Source: Apibacter raozihei (GTDB lineage: Bacteria; Bacteroidota; Bacteroidia; Flavobacteriales; Weeksellaceae). From it: a stretch of 64,000 nt of DNA. The translations under genes were made by a program, and so were the position numbers. Below, piece after piece: positions 8,688 to 17,226 of this stretch. The notes under the pieces were generated by a model that saw only the letters and a program-made list of their open reading frames with translations, ran no database searches and was not told where the DNA came from. The DNA lies in the NCBI RefSeq assembly GCF_004014855.1, contig NZ_CP034930.1:2709716-2773715 (forward strand), written 5' to 3'. Position 1 is the first letter of the stretch. Each line of letters starts with the position of its first letter.

Positions 8688-9440
8688 TTACTCATTTACC
8701 ATCCATGTTTTAAATTCAGCAGCCTTATTTTTGCTGACATAAATACGTTCAGGTATATCTGTATTAAGGCTAACTAATAGACGATTGTCAAACCAGATTG
8801 TAATATTTTCGACACTACTACGTGCTATAATAAATTGTTTATTTGCTCGATAGAAATCTGCCGGATTTAATTTCATATAAATCTGTTCCAGTGTTTTAGA
8901 AATAGGGTACGACTGCCCATCCTTCAATGTTACCTGAGTATTTTTATCAGTTGTATAGAAAAAAGAAACATCACTCAGACTTATCGGAAGCAATTTATCT
9001 TTGATTGGAACTAGTATTTTGCTATTGTATTGCGGCTTAGAGGCTAATTGTGGCAATCGGGATAAATAATCGAGGAAGTCTTTTTGTGTCCACTTCTTGA
9101 ACTTGTTCAATGCTCGTTCTAAATCCTCGGGTTTTATAGGTTTTAGCAGGTAGTCAATGCTGTTTTGCTTAAAGGCATCAATAGCATATTCGTTATAAGC
9201 CGTAGTAAAGATTATAGGGGTGTCTACTTTTAGGTATTCAAATATCAAAAAAGAGTCACCATCAGAAAGGTGGATATCCATTAGTATAAGATCGGGTTCT
9301 GGATTGTTTTGTAACCATTTTACCGTTTGGCTTACACTTTCGGTATTGCCCATAACTTCTATGCTTGAATCTATATCCTTCAATATGGCTTCAAGGGTTT
9401 CGAAGGCAGCGGTTTCGTCTTCTACTATCAGTACTTTCAT
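8688..9440 (-). CDS. LytTR-family response regulator
   Basis: A 250-residue regulator. Receiver domain at residues 1-120 with acidic Asp8, phospho-acceptor Asp55 ('LILMDIHLSDG'), Thr in 'IIFTTAYNEYAI' and Lys in 'YLLKPIKPEDL'. The LytTR DNA-binding domain follows at about 145-245 ('NTQVTLKDGQSYPISKTLEQ', 'FYRANKQFIIARSSV'). The ATG at 9440 is preferred over a TTG two codons upstream because it starts the canonical 'MKVLIVEDE'. The gene follows its sensor kinase within about 7 bases, so the two form one unit. Likely target: the enzyme operon immediately downstream; this is inferred from position only. Confidence 0.93.
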   Translation of the reverse strand: MKVLIVEDETAAFETLEAILKDIDSSIEVMGNTESVSQTVKWLQNNPEPDLILMDIHLSDGDSFLIFEYLKVDTPIIFTTAYNEYAIDAFKQNSIDYLLKPIKPEDLERALNKFKKWTQKDFLDYLSRLPQLASKPQYNSKILVPIKDKLLPISLSDVSFFYTTDKNTQVTLKDGQSYPISKTLEQIYMKLNPADFYRANKQFIIARSSVENITIWFDNRLLVSLNTDIPERIYVSKNKAAEFKTWMVNE

Positions 9441-9447
9441 GAGCAAA

Positions 9448-10461
9448 TTATTTTAAAGGTAAATATACATAAAACATACTTCCGTTGTTTTCGGTTCTTA
9501 TTTTCTTATTCATCAGTAAAGAAAAACGATTTTCGAGATTTTTCAAGCCTGTTCCATTGGTGTCAGATTTGATTAATTTAGGGTATATTGTGTTTGAAAC
9601 GACTAATTCTTTTTTGTCATTTATATATATTGATACATGCATTTTATGATCGCTATCTATCATATTATGGACAACGATATTATCTAAAAGAGGCATAATA
9701 GACAAAACAGGTATCTTATAAAATAGAGCTTCTCCGTCCACATCTATCCTATATTCCAATTTGTTAGCAAAGCGTACTTCCATCATATAGCGGAAAGCAT
9801 CTACAAATTCCAACTCTTCGCCAAAGGTTACTAAGCCTTTCTTATCGCTCTGAAGTATGTATCTGAAAACATCAGATAGTTTATTTACATAAGTAAGGGT
9901 TATTTTATCATCTTTTTTTCGAATAAGTGAGGTTAAACCATTCAAAGAATTGAAGAAAAAGTGTGGGTTTATTTGATTTGTCAAAGCATCATAACGGCTT
10001 TGCAAATTCTCAATTTTGAGTAATTCTATTTCTTTCTCTTTAGTTCGCTGCTCTTGGTATAATTGATAAATATATCCTATGGATGTGGCTAATATACATA
10101 TAATGAAGAATTGGAATAAGATTAAACTTCCAAAATGTCTTACTTTTAAATAAAGGATAAAAGAGATTAAACCATAAATAGCAAAGGTTATGAAGCAAAT
10201 AAGTGCATTGTATAAAAAGCGTTTTTTAAACGAGGATATTTTTATTTTGAATAGATTTAGCTTAATCAAAAAAAATACTATTGCAACATAATAGCTATAG
10301 CGAAATATGAAAAATGCTACATACTTAAAGTGTTCGCTTTGAGGTAAATTACTTAATTCATAAGGAATCCAAGTTATTTCGGGATATAAGACTAACAAAG
10401 CACAAACTAGGCTTGTTAACAATAACTTATAAGGGGTGTATATTTTAGCTAAATCTTGCAT
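9448..10461 (-). CDS. LytS/YehU-type membrane sensor histidine kinase
   Basis: A 337-residue kinase with four or so hydrophobic segments in residues 10-145, a short coiled linker ('LYQEQRTKEKEIELLKIENL'), the His_kinase domain with phospho-acceptor His in 'INPHFFFNSLN' near residue 164, and an ATPase domain with N-box 'PLLDNIVVHN' and 'GTGLKNLENRF' near the C-terminus. No extracellular sensing domain of any size, as usual for this Bacteroidota group, so the signal is probably sensed within the membrane. Cotranscribed with the LytTR regulator that follows. Confidence 0.92.
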   Translation of the reverse strand: MQDLAKIYTPYKLLLTSLVCALLVLYPEITWIPYELSNLPQSEHFKYVAFFIFRYSYYVAIVFFLIKLNLFKIKISSFKKRFLYNALICFITFAIYGLISFILYLKVRHFGSLILFQFFIICILATSIGYIYQLYQEQRTKEKEIELLKIENLQSRYDALTNQINPHFFFNSLNGLTSLIRKKDDKITLTYVNKLSDVFRYILQSDKKGLVTFGEELEFVDAFRYMMEVRFANKLEYRIDVDGEALFYKIPVLSIMPLLDNIVVHNMIDSDHKMHVSIYINDKKELVVSNTIYPKLIKSDTNGTGLKNLENRFSLLMNKKIRTENNGSMFYVYLPLK

Positions 10462-10681
10462 GATTCAATTTGTAAAATTAATCTTACGAAAATAACTATT
10501 ATCGTTCTAAGTTAACAGAAGTTCTAACTAAAACGAAAAAATAGGAGTAAACGCGAAAAAATATTTTGTATCTAGATTATTTTAATAAAAAGATACTATT
10601 AAAAAGAGATATCATAACTCTTTCACAATATGACATACGTGGAAAATAGAAAAGTGTATTGAAACCCTCTTAGAAACAAAG

Positions 10682-10703
10682 AAACCCGCTTTTAAGCGGG
10701 TTT
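10682..10703 (-). terminator. Terminator after tRNA-Ser
   Basis: A near-perfect palindrome with 8-base GC-rich arms (AAACCCGC / GCGGGTTT) and T-rich flanks, starting six bases beyond the tRNA 3' end. Confidence 0.75.
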
Positions 10704-10708
10704 ATCAG

Positions 10709-10795
10709 CAGAGAGGATGGGATTCGAACCCACGATACGGTCACCCGTATACTACCTTTCCAGGGTAGCCTCTTCAACCACTCGAGCACCTCTCT
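10709..10795 (-). tRNA. tRNA-Ser (anticodon GGA)
   Basis: The minus strand folds as a class II tRNA of 87 bases: acceptor AGAGAGG paired with CCTCTCT, discriminator G, D-arm with CTCGAGTGG, anticodon stem CTACC/GGTAG around loop CTGGAAA (anticodon GGA), a long variable arm TACGGGTGACCGTA, and the T-arm GTGGG-TTCGAAT-CCCAT. CCA is not encoded. The 3' end faces the higher-GC operon block, the side at which islands usually insert in tRNA genes. Confidence 0.97.
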
Positions 10796-10962
10796 GAATT
10801 AGGTTGACAAATGTAGAATTTTTTTTCCAAACAGCAAAAACTATTCTTTAATTTTCTATAACAATCTCGCACTACTTGAAAAAACGGAAAATATTACCGA
10901 TTTATAAAAAGGTATGATTGTTGACATTCACAGAAAGTTTAAAATGAAAATATAATGTAATT

Positions 10963-11700
10963 ATGAAAAAAAAACTAGTTATTATCTTAGGAACCCTTAC
11001 TTTAGGTTTTTTTCAGGCTCAGGAAGTTAATGAAATAACTTATCTTCTTAATAAAAATTCTGTAGATGCGTTTCACTTTACCCAAAGTACTTGTAATAAA
11101 AATATTATTAATGACGCATGGAAAAACTTCATTAAAGAAAATAAAGGTAAAATCGGTGGTGATTTAACGGCAAAGATTTCCGGTACCCACCTTCAATTTA
11201 ATTCTGAAAATTTATGGGACGCAGGTATATTTTATACCATTGAAAAGAATAACCCTAATATAGAGGTATACATGTACTTTAAAAATGCTGAGGGTAATTT
11301 TTTGAGCACTTCTAATTCTCCTCAGGATATAGAAATAGTTAAAAGCAAATTACAAAAATTCAGTAATACGGTTAATCTGAATTGTACAACCTCTGATTTG
11401 AAAGCTTCCTTATCTGTTAAGGATAATCTTACTAAAGAGTTAAATAACAATAATGCTAAAATTAAAAATTTAACTAAAGAAAATGCTAAAATCCAAAATG
11501 ATCTGAAAAAAGATTATACTGCTTCTGATATTACAAAAAAAGATTTTAATAAAATACAGAAACAAAAAAATAAACAATCATCCAACGAATTACAAATTCA
11601 AAACCTGCAAAACAGGAATATTGAAATTGAACAGGAGCTAAATACCAAGTCTCAGGATATCACAGATATTCAAAATAAATTAAAGGACATTAGAAATTAG
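10963..11700 (+). CDS. Secreted coiled-coil protein of unknown function (paralog A)
   Basis: A 245-residue protein with a signal peptide (MKKKLVIILGTLTLGFFQAQ). Residues about 25-140 form a globular domain shared with the product of 13508-14329: both contain '(V/L)DAFHF/LDGFGF', a single Cys in 'TCNKNII'/'VCNKDVL', 'W-NFIKENKGKIGG', an aromatic strand, and 'GNFLSTSN'/'GDFLTSKN'. Residues about 145-245 are a Lys/Asn/Gln-rich heptad-like coiled coil. A second Cys near residue 138 ('LNCTTSDL') could form a disulfide with the first. I do not recognise the domain; it is likely periplasmic or outer-membrane-associated. A strong terminator follows the stop. Confidence 0.75.
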   Translation: MKKKLVIILGTLTLGFFQAQEVNEITYLLNKNSVDAFHFTQSTCNKNIINDAWKNFIKENKGKIGGDLTAKISGTHLQFNSENLWDAGIFYTIEKNNPNIEVYMYFKNAEGNFLSTSNSPQDIEIVKSKLQKFSNTVNLNCTTSDLKASLSVKDNLTKELNNNNAKIKNLTKENAKIQNDLKKDYTASDITKKDFNKIQKQKNKQSSNELQIQNLQNRNIEIEQELNTKSQDITDIQNKLKDIRN

Positions 11701-11707
11701 AATATTC

Positions 11708-11736
11708 AGCCTGACTAAAATTAGTCAGGCTTTTTT
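11708..11736 (+). terminator. Rho-independent terminator
   Basis: Perfect 11-base arms (11708-11718 and 11721-11731) around a two-base loop, followed by T6. It ends the secreted coiled-coil gene and sits five bases before the stop of the convergent ansA. Confidence 0.85.
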
Positions 11737-11740
11737 ATTG

Positions 11741-12763
11741 TTAATAAACAGATATTTCACCTGCTATCTGTGATTCAAATTCTTTTTTGAGGTCTTCTGA
11801 TTTGTATTTTTGTCCTAAAAGCCACATCAGCTTTGTTGTAGCAGCTTCTACCGTAATATCAAATCCGTTACAAACATTTAAGTCAGTAAAAATAGTACTG
11901 TTATGATATTTACCAATACTTACACTTCCTCTCACACATTGGGTAATAACTACTATTTCTTTACCCAAATCTTTAGCTTTTTTCAAATAGTCAATCGTTT
12001 CTTTATCCGATGGAATATTACCGGAACCAAAGGTTCTTAGTATTAATCCTTTTATTTCCGAATTTAGCAATGAATATTCCAATAAACGTTTGTTTCTTCC
12101 TGGAAAAAAACTAACTACATCAATATTAGGTTCAATATCTGTATTAAGATTAAATTTAGAGGACGGCTTAAATAGGTTTTCATTAAAAATTTCAAGATTA
12201 ACTCCAGATTCACCTAAAATAGGATAATTCGGAGAAATAAATGCATCAAAATGTTCAGAAGAAAATTTAGTGGTTCTGTTGGCTCTATATAATTTATGTT
12301 CAAAATATAAACAAACTTCCTGAATAACGGATTGCGAATTTTGATATAAACTAGCATAGTATATGCTCGTAATTAAGTTTTCTTTTGAGTCTGTACGAAG
12401 CTCTCCAATCGGTAACTGAGAGCCTGTAAATATTACCGACTTTTTTATTCCCTGTAGCATAAAGCTCATCATAGATGCTGTATAAGACATTGTATCTGTA
12501 CCATGTAATACTACAAATCCGTCATAATATTCGTATTTTTCTTTTAAGAGCGATGCCAGAAATTTCCAATCTTTGATTTCTATATCTGAGGAATCAATAG
12601 GATTTTCAAATTCATAAAAATCAATATTCGCATTGATTAATTTTATTTCGGGAATGTGATTAATAATATTACTGAAATCAAAAGGAATCAGTACTTCTGA
12701 TCCGTATTTTTTCATCATACCTATAGTTCCTCCCGTATAAATAAGTAAAATTCTTCTCTTCAT
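11741..12763 (-). CDS. ansA: Type I (cytoplasmic) L-asparaginase
   Basis: A 340-residue enzyme that hydrolyses L-asparagine to aspartate and ammonia. Both threonine motifs are present: 'LLIYTGGTIGMMKK' at the N-terminus and 'VLHGTDTMSYTA' near residue 90, with 'FTGSQLPIGELRTD' following. There is no signal peptide, so this is the cytoplasmic low-affinity type rather than the exported type II. Single-gene transcription unit, divergent from trmH and convergent with the upstream coiled-coil gene. Confidence 0.92.
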   Translation of the reverse strand: MKRRILLIYTGGTIGMMKKYGSEVLIPFDFSNIINHIPEIKLINANIDFYEFENPIDSSDIEIKDWKFLASLLKEKYEYYDGFVVLHGTDTMSYTASMMSFMLQGIKKSVIFTGSQLPIGELRTDSKENLITSIYYASLYQNSQSVIQEVCLYFEHKLYRANRTTKFSSEHFDAFISPNYPILGESGVNLEIFNENLFKPSSKFNLNTDIEPNIDVVSFFPGRNKRLLEYSLLNSEIKGLILRTFGSGNIPSDKETIDYLKKAKDLGKEIVVITQCVRGSVSIGKYHNSTIFTDLNVCNGFDITVEAATTKLMWLLGQKYKSEDLKKEFESQIAGEISVY

Positions 12764-12818
12764 AAGAAAATTTTATTTTTTAAGGCTAATTTATGAATTA
12801 ATTAACAGCTTAAATTAT

Positions 12819-12826
12819 TATTTTTG
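12819..12826 (+). promoter_or_regulatory. -7 promoter element before trmH
   Basis: TATTTTTG matches the Bacteroidota -7 consensus TAnnTTTG and ends only four bases before the trmH ATG, so a transcript from it would have almost no leader. No clear -33 element. Confidence 0.45.
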
Positions 12827-12830
12827 AGCT

Positions 12831-13511
12831 ATGATTCCAAAAGGTTTTGAAGAAAAGCTGAGTCTTTATGAGTATTTAAAAGGTTTTATTTCTACTGTTA
12901 AATTAGATAAAATTGAAAAACTGGTATCTTACAGAACAAATTATATTGCTCCTGTTTTAGAAGATATTTATCAGTATCGTAATGCCGGAGCCATTGTCCG
13001 AAGTATGGAAGCTTTTGGATTTCAGTCCGTATATGCTCTGGAGAACAGAAATTCATTTATTCCGGAGGCTACTGTATCTAAAGGTGCTGATAAGTGGGTA
13101 GATATTATTTATATGCATGCCGGTTTAGGGGCTTTACAAAATATAAAAAATAAAGGTTATCAATTGGCTGCCATTTCACCTGAAAAAAATGCAATAAATA
13201 TTCAGGACTTTCAAATAAAACAACCGGTAGCTTTAATATATGGTACAGAATTTAAAGGAGTAACTGAGGAAACTCTTAGTCTTGCAGACATCTGTATTAA
13301 AATTCCTATGCTTGGATTTACTGAAAGTTTAAATGTATCGGTAGCTGCAGGTATTTCATTTTATGAAATGAGAAATAAACTTGAAAAATCAAGTTTAGAC
13401 TGGAAATTATCTGAAGAAGAAAAATTGGAATTAAAAATAAAATGGGCGATTAAATCGGTTAGTTCCGGTGAGGAAATAGCCCTACATTATCTTAAAACTT
13501 TTCAAAAATGA
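12831..13511 (+). CDS. trmH: SpoU-family tRNA (Gm18) 2'-O-methyltransferase, TrmH-like
   Basis: A 226-residue SPOUT methyltransferase using AdoMet. The three SpoU motifs are visible: 'NAGAIVRSMEAFGFQSVYAL' (motif 1 with the catalytic Arg), 'ALIYGTEFKGVT' (motif 2) and 'IKIPMLGFTESLNVSVAAGI' (motif 3, knot). The length and the N-terminal 'LVSYRTNYIAPVLEDIYQYR' fit TrmH, which methylates G18 in the tRNA D-loop, rather than the longer RlmB type. Its stop overlaps the start of the next gene (ATGA), so the two are translationally coupled. Confidence 0.88.
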   Translation: MIPKGFEEKLSLYEYLKGFISTVKLDKIEKLVSYRTNYIAPVLEDIYQYRNAGAIVRSMEAFGFQSVYALENRNSFIPEATVSKGADKWVDIIYMHAGLGALQNIKNKGYQLAAISPEKNAINIQDFQIKQPVALIYGTEFKGVTEETLSLADICIKIPMLGFTESLNVSVAAGISFYEMRNKLEKSSLDWKLSEEEKLELKIKWAIKSVSSGEEIALHYLKTFQK

Positions 13512-14329
13512 AAAAAACATTACTGTCCTGCTGGGTTTGTCTAACAATATCTTTACTTCCTGCTCAAAAAATTGAGGAGGTTACATTCACTGAAAAAAAT
13601 AAGCAATTAGATGGTTTTGGTTTTAAAGCCCCCGTTTGCAACAAAGACGTTTTAGTAAATACGTGGAAAACCTTTATAAAAAAGAATGGAGGAAAAGTGA
13701 AAGGGGGTGTCATCAATAAAGTAACGGGCAGTGAAATTCAGTTTCTACAGGAGGGAAATAGATGGAGCGGATATTTTGCTTATAGTTTTAATGAAGATAA
13801 CACCCTGACTATATATACTTCTTTTCAAGATATGCAGGGCGATTTTTTAACTTCTAAAAACTATAAAAATGAATATGACTCGCTGGTAACCATTTTAAGC
13901 GGTTACAGAGATTCTATTCTTAAAGAGTGTAATTTGGATGACCTAAATCGAGCCAGAGCCTATAGCAATACGCTCAGTAAAGAAAAAATACGAAATTCTG
14001 ATCGTATTTTATACCTTGAAAAAAGTAATCAGTCTGATCAACAAAAGGTTACCCTGAGTGAAGGAAAAGATCTGACTGAAAAGGAGAAAGTTAGTATTGA
14101 GAAAATAAAGCAACGAATAATATCCAATATAACAGAAATTCAACTTTTGAGGGACAAAAATAGAATACTGGATGAGCAAATAAAATCGCAAAGCTTAGTA
14201 ATACAAAGATTTGAAACAAGAAAAGATCATTTGGAAAAAGGAATTGAATTAAGTTCCAGTGACAATGCGGATACTTCTGAAACTGTTAAAAAAACAGATG
14301 AAAATACAAGAGATTACTTTGATCGTTAA
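13508..14329 (+). CDS. Secreted coiled-coil protein of unknown function (paralog B)
   Basis: A 273-residue protein with a signal peptide (MKKTLLSCWVCLTISLLPAQ). Residues about 25-140 match the novel N-terminal domain of the product of 10963-11700, including the conserved Cys ('VCNKDVLVNTWKTFIKKNGG'), the second Cys ('LKECNLDDLN') and 'GDFLTSKN'. Residues about 145-245 form a long charged coiled coil, followed by a Ser/Asp/Thr-rich tail. The gene starts within the trmH stop codon. Function unknown; the pair flanks ansA-trmH and probably arose by duplication. Confidence 0.75.
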   Translation: MKKTLLSCWVCLTISLLPAQKIEEVTFTEKNKQLDGFGFKAPVCNKDVLVNTWKTFIKKNGGKVKGGVINKVTGSEIQFLQEGNRWSGYFAYSFNEDNTLTIYTSFQDMQGDFLTSKNYKNEYDSLVTILSGYRDSILKECNLDDLNRARAYSNTLSKEKIRNSDRILYLEKSNQSDQQKVTLSEGKDLTEKEKVSIEKIKQRIISNITEIQLLRDKNRILDEQIKSQSLVIQRFETRKDHLEKGIELSSSDNADTSETVKKTDENTRDYFDR

Positions 14330-14420
14330 AAAAAATCCACTATATTTATAGTATATATTTAAAATAAATTTATAGATCATTCGTATTAGCGTATGATTTT
14401 GGACCTTAATTCATTTACAT

Positions 14421-14951
14421 ATGAAATTAAAAAAATTAAATTTAATGAATCTTAATGAAGTAAATTTTATGGAAAAACTTTATTTGGATTCTTTTCCTAA
14501 AGAAGAGCAAAGACCTACTGAAAGAATGTTTAAAGCTTACGAAAATTCACAAAATAAATTTTCAATATTATTGGCTGTGACTGAGAGTAAAAATGTTGGC
14601 TTTTTTAATTTTTGGGATTTTGATAAATTTATTTTTGCAGAACATTTTGCTATTTCTTCAGATTTTAGAAGTGGCGGATATGGAAGCAGAGTTATGAAAG
14701 TTTTTATGGAAAATATATCTAAACCTATAGTACTGGAGGTAGAACCACCGGAAACAGAAATTTCCCAAAGAAGAATAGGTTTTTATGAAAGATTAGGATT
14801 TAAATTATGGGATAAAATCAAGTATAGACAGCCTTCGTATGAATCAAAAGGAATTTCTTATCCTATGAGAATAATGTCAGTCGGTGAATTAGATATTGAA
14901 AAAGATCACAAATCTGTGATTGAAACTATACATAACGTATATTCTATATAA
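14421..14951 (+). CDS. GNAT-family N-acetyltransferase
   Basis: A 176-residue protein with the GNAT fold; the acetyl-CoA loop reads 'DFRSGGYGSRVMKVFME' near residue 90, preceded by the strand 'FAEHFAISSDF' and followed by 'PIVLEVEPPE' and 'RRIGFYERLGFKLW'. It resembles small Bacteroidota acetyltransferases of unknown substrate. Monocistronic, with a bidirectional terminator immediately after the stop. Confidence 0.8.
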   Translation: MKLKKLNLMNLNEVNFMEKLYLDSFPKEEQRPTERMFKAYENSQNKFSILLAVTESKNVGFFNFWDFDKFIFAEHFAISSDFRSGGYGSRVMKVFMENISKPIVLEVEPPETEISQRRIGFYERLGFKLWDKIKYRQPSYESKGISYPMRIMSVGELDIEKDHKSVIETIHNVYSI

Positions 14952-14955
14952 TAAA

Positions 14956-14983
14956 AAAAGACTATCTGTGAAGATAGTCTTTT
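14956..14983. terminator. Bidirectional terminator
   Basis: Perfect 12-base arms (14956-14967 and 14972-14983) with a four-base loop, A-run on one side and T-run on the other. It serves the acetyltransferase (plus) and gyrB (minus). Confidence 0.88.
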
Positions 14984-15010
14984 TTATTTTATTCTACAGC
15001 TACTGATGAT

Positions 15011-16948
15011 TTAAACATCAATTTTAGCATATGCAGCATTTTTTTCAATAAATTCTCTTCTTGGCGGAACATCATCTCCCATCAACATAGAAAAGATTCT
15101 ATCTGCTTCAGATGCATTGTTTATGGTAACCTGACGTAGAGTTCTTTGCTCCGGATTCATAGTTGTATCCCAAAGTTGTTCTGCATTCATTTCCCCAAGA
15201 CCTTTATACCTCTGTACAGAAAATCCTTTTCCTTGAGCATTTCCAATCTGAGCAGCAATTTCTTCTCTGTGCTTATCATCCCAGGCATAATATTCTTTGC
15301 TGCCTTTTTTTAATAAATATAACGGTGGAGTTGCAATATAAATGTATCCTTTTTCAATCATTTCTTTCATATAGCGGAAAAAGAAAGTAAGAATCAGAGT
15401 TGTAATGTGCGAACCATCTACATCGGCATCGGTCATAATAACCACTTTATGATACCTCAATTTAGCCATATTTAAAGCTTTGGAATCCTCTTCTGTACCT
15501 ACGGAAACACCTAGAGCCGTATAAATATTTTTTATTTCTTCACTTTCGAAAACCTTGTAGCTCATTGCTTTTTCCACGTTAAGAATTTTACCTCTTAGTG
15601 GAAGTATAGCCTGAAACATACGATCTCTCCCCTGCTTAGCAGTTCCACCTGCTGAATCTCCCTCGACAAGGAACAATTCACTGTCCTCAGCTTTTCTCGA
15701 AGAACAGTCAGCCAGTTTTCCAGGAAGACCGCTTCCTCCTAAAGGTGATTTTCTCTGAACCAATTCACGTGCCTTTTTAGCTGCCTGTCTTGCTTTTGCT
15801 GCTAATAAAACTTTTTGTACTATTTGCTTGGCTTCATTCGGATGCTCTTCTAAATAATTAGTTAACATTTCTGCTACTAGTTTATCAACCGCAGAACTTA
15901 CCTCTGAATTTCCCAATTTAGTTTTGGTTTGGCCTTCAAACTGAGGTTCCATAACTTTAACAGATACAACAGCTGTTAAACCTTCACGGAAATCATCTCC
16001 TGTAATTTCAACTTTTTCTTTAGCCAGATTTATATTTTCATCCGCATATTTTTTTAATGTACGGGTCAATGCTCTTCTAAATCCTGTTAAATGTGTACCT
16101 CCTTCGTGGGTATTAATATTATTAACGTAGGAATGGATATTTTCTGTATACGAAGTATTGTAACGCATAGCTACTTCTACAGGAATATCTTCAATTTCAC
16201 CTTCCATATGAATAATTTCGTCCATAAGAGGCTCACGGTTCCCATCTACAAACTCAACAAATTCTTCAAGTCCACGATCTGAATGAAAGGTTTCATTTTT
16301 AAAACTTCCATCTTCTTCCGTTTCACGTTCATCTGTGATAGTTATTGTAATTCCTTTGTTTAAGAAAGAAAGCTCTCTTAAACGAGTAGCTAGTGTATCG
16401 TAGCTGTAAACCGTATCATTAAAAATTGACGGATCTGGTGAGAAAGTTACTTCAGTACCGGTCTTTTCAGAGGTTCCGACAACTTCAACAGGGTTTAAGG
16501 CAACCCCTTTTGAATATCTTTGTTCGTATTTTTTTCCGTTTCGATTAACCGTAGCAACTAACAGGGTTGATAGTGCATTTACACAAGAAACTCCTACTCC
16601 GTGGAGACCTCCCGATACTTTATAAGAATCTTTATCAAACTTCCCTCCCGCTCCTATTTTAGTCATTACTAATTCTAAAGCAGATAAACCGGTTTTTGTA
16701 TTAACATCTACGGGAATACCTCGTCCATTGTCTTTAACGGTAATGGAATTATCTTTACCAATAATTACATCTATATCATCACAATAGCCAGCTAAAGCTT
16801 CATCTATTGAGTTATCTACCACCTCATATACTAAATGATGCAAGCCTCTGACACCCACATCTCCAATATACATGGAAGGACGCATACGTACGTGTTCAAT
16901 TCCTTCTAAGGCCTGAATACTGTCAGCCGTATATTTTTGTTCACTCAT
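15011..16948 (-). CDS. gyrB: DNA gyrase subunit B
   Basis: A 645-residue ATPase subunit of DNA gyrase, of normal length for Bacteroidota. GHKL ATP-binding motifs 'YEVVDNSIDEALAGYCDD' and 'GLHGVGVSCVNALS' are near residues 40 and 115; the TOPRIM domain carries 'LVEGDSAGGTAKQGRDR' and the metal-binding 'DADVDGSHIT'; the C-terminal domain has 'VQRYKGLGEMN'. Partner of GyrA, whose 3' part is at the far end of this window. A TAnnTTTG element lies about 40 bases upstream of the start. Confidence 0.98.
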   Translation of the reverse strand: MSEQKYTADSIQALEGIEHVRMRPSMYIGDVGVRGLHHLVYEVVDNSIDEALAGYCDDIDVIIGKDNSITVKDNGRGIPVDVNTKTGLSALELVMTKIGAGGKFDKDSYKVSGGLHGVGVSCVNALSTLLVATVNRNGKKYEQRYSKGVALNPVEVVGTSEKTGTEVTFSPDPSIFNDTVYSYDTLATRLRELSFLNKGITITITDERETEEDGSFKNETFHSDRGLEEFVEFVDGNREPLMDEIIHMEGEIEDIPVEVAMRYNTSYTENIHSYVNNINTHEGGTHLTGFRRALTRTLKKYADENINLAKEKVEITGDDFREGLTAVVSVKVMEPQFEGQTKTKLGNSEVSSAVDKLVAEMLTNYLEEHPNEAKQIVQKVLLAAKARQAAKKARELVQRKSPLGGSGLPGKLADCSSRKAEDSELFLVEGDSAGGTAKQGRDRMFQAILPLRGKILNVEKAMSYKVFESEEIKNIYTALGVSVGTEEDSKALNMAKLRYHKVVIMTDADVDGSHITTLILTFFFRYMKEMIEKGYIYIATPPLYLLKKGSKEYYAWDDKHREEIAAQIGNAQGKGFSVQRYKGLGEMNAEQLWDTTMNPEQRTLRQVTINNASEADRIFSMLMGDDVPPRREFIEKNAAYAKIDV

Positions 16949-16989
16949 ATTATATTCTATCGGTTCTTTTACTATTTAAAATCGACTTA

Positions 16990-16997
16990 CAAAGATA
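16990..16997 (-). promoter_or_regulatory. -7 promoter element before gyrB
   Basis: TATCTTTG on the minus strand matches TAnnTTTG, about 41 bases upstream of the gyrB start. No convincing -33 element was found. Confidence 0.45.
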
Positions 16998-17178
16998 CGA
17001 ATTTTTATTGTTTTTTCCAGCTCTAAATTGGCTTATATTGATCCTGTTTCGGGATAATTTTACCATTTTATTTTTACTTATTTTTTTATTTATAAAATTG
17101 AATTAACAGCTATCAATTGTTTACTAATAAATAATTTACATATTAATTTATTTTAAGCTAAGTGAATATAAGCAGAAA

Positions 17179-17203
17179 AGCCTGATTAATATTTAATCAG
17201 GCT
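17179..17203 (-). terminator. Terminator after tpiA
   Basis: Perfect 11-base arms (AGCCTGATTAA and its complement) around a three-base loop, 23 bases beyond the tpiA stop, with TTTT on the minus strand after the stem. The arm sequence resembles the hairpin at 11708-11731. Confidence 0.7.
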
Positions 17204-17226
17204 ACAACTATTTTGTATTTATATAA

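Noticed and set aside
10921-10956. TTGACA and TATAAT-like sequences before the secreted coiled-coil gene
   Set aside because: The spacing is 24 bases, far from the sigma-70 optimum, and Bacteroidota use a different consensus.
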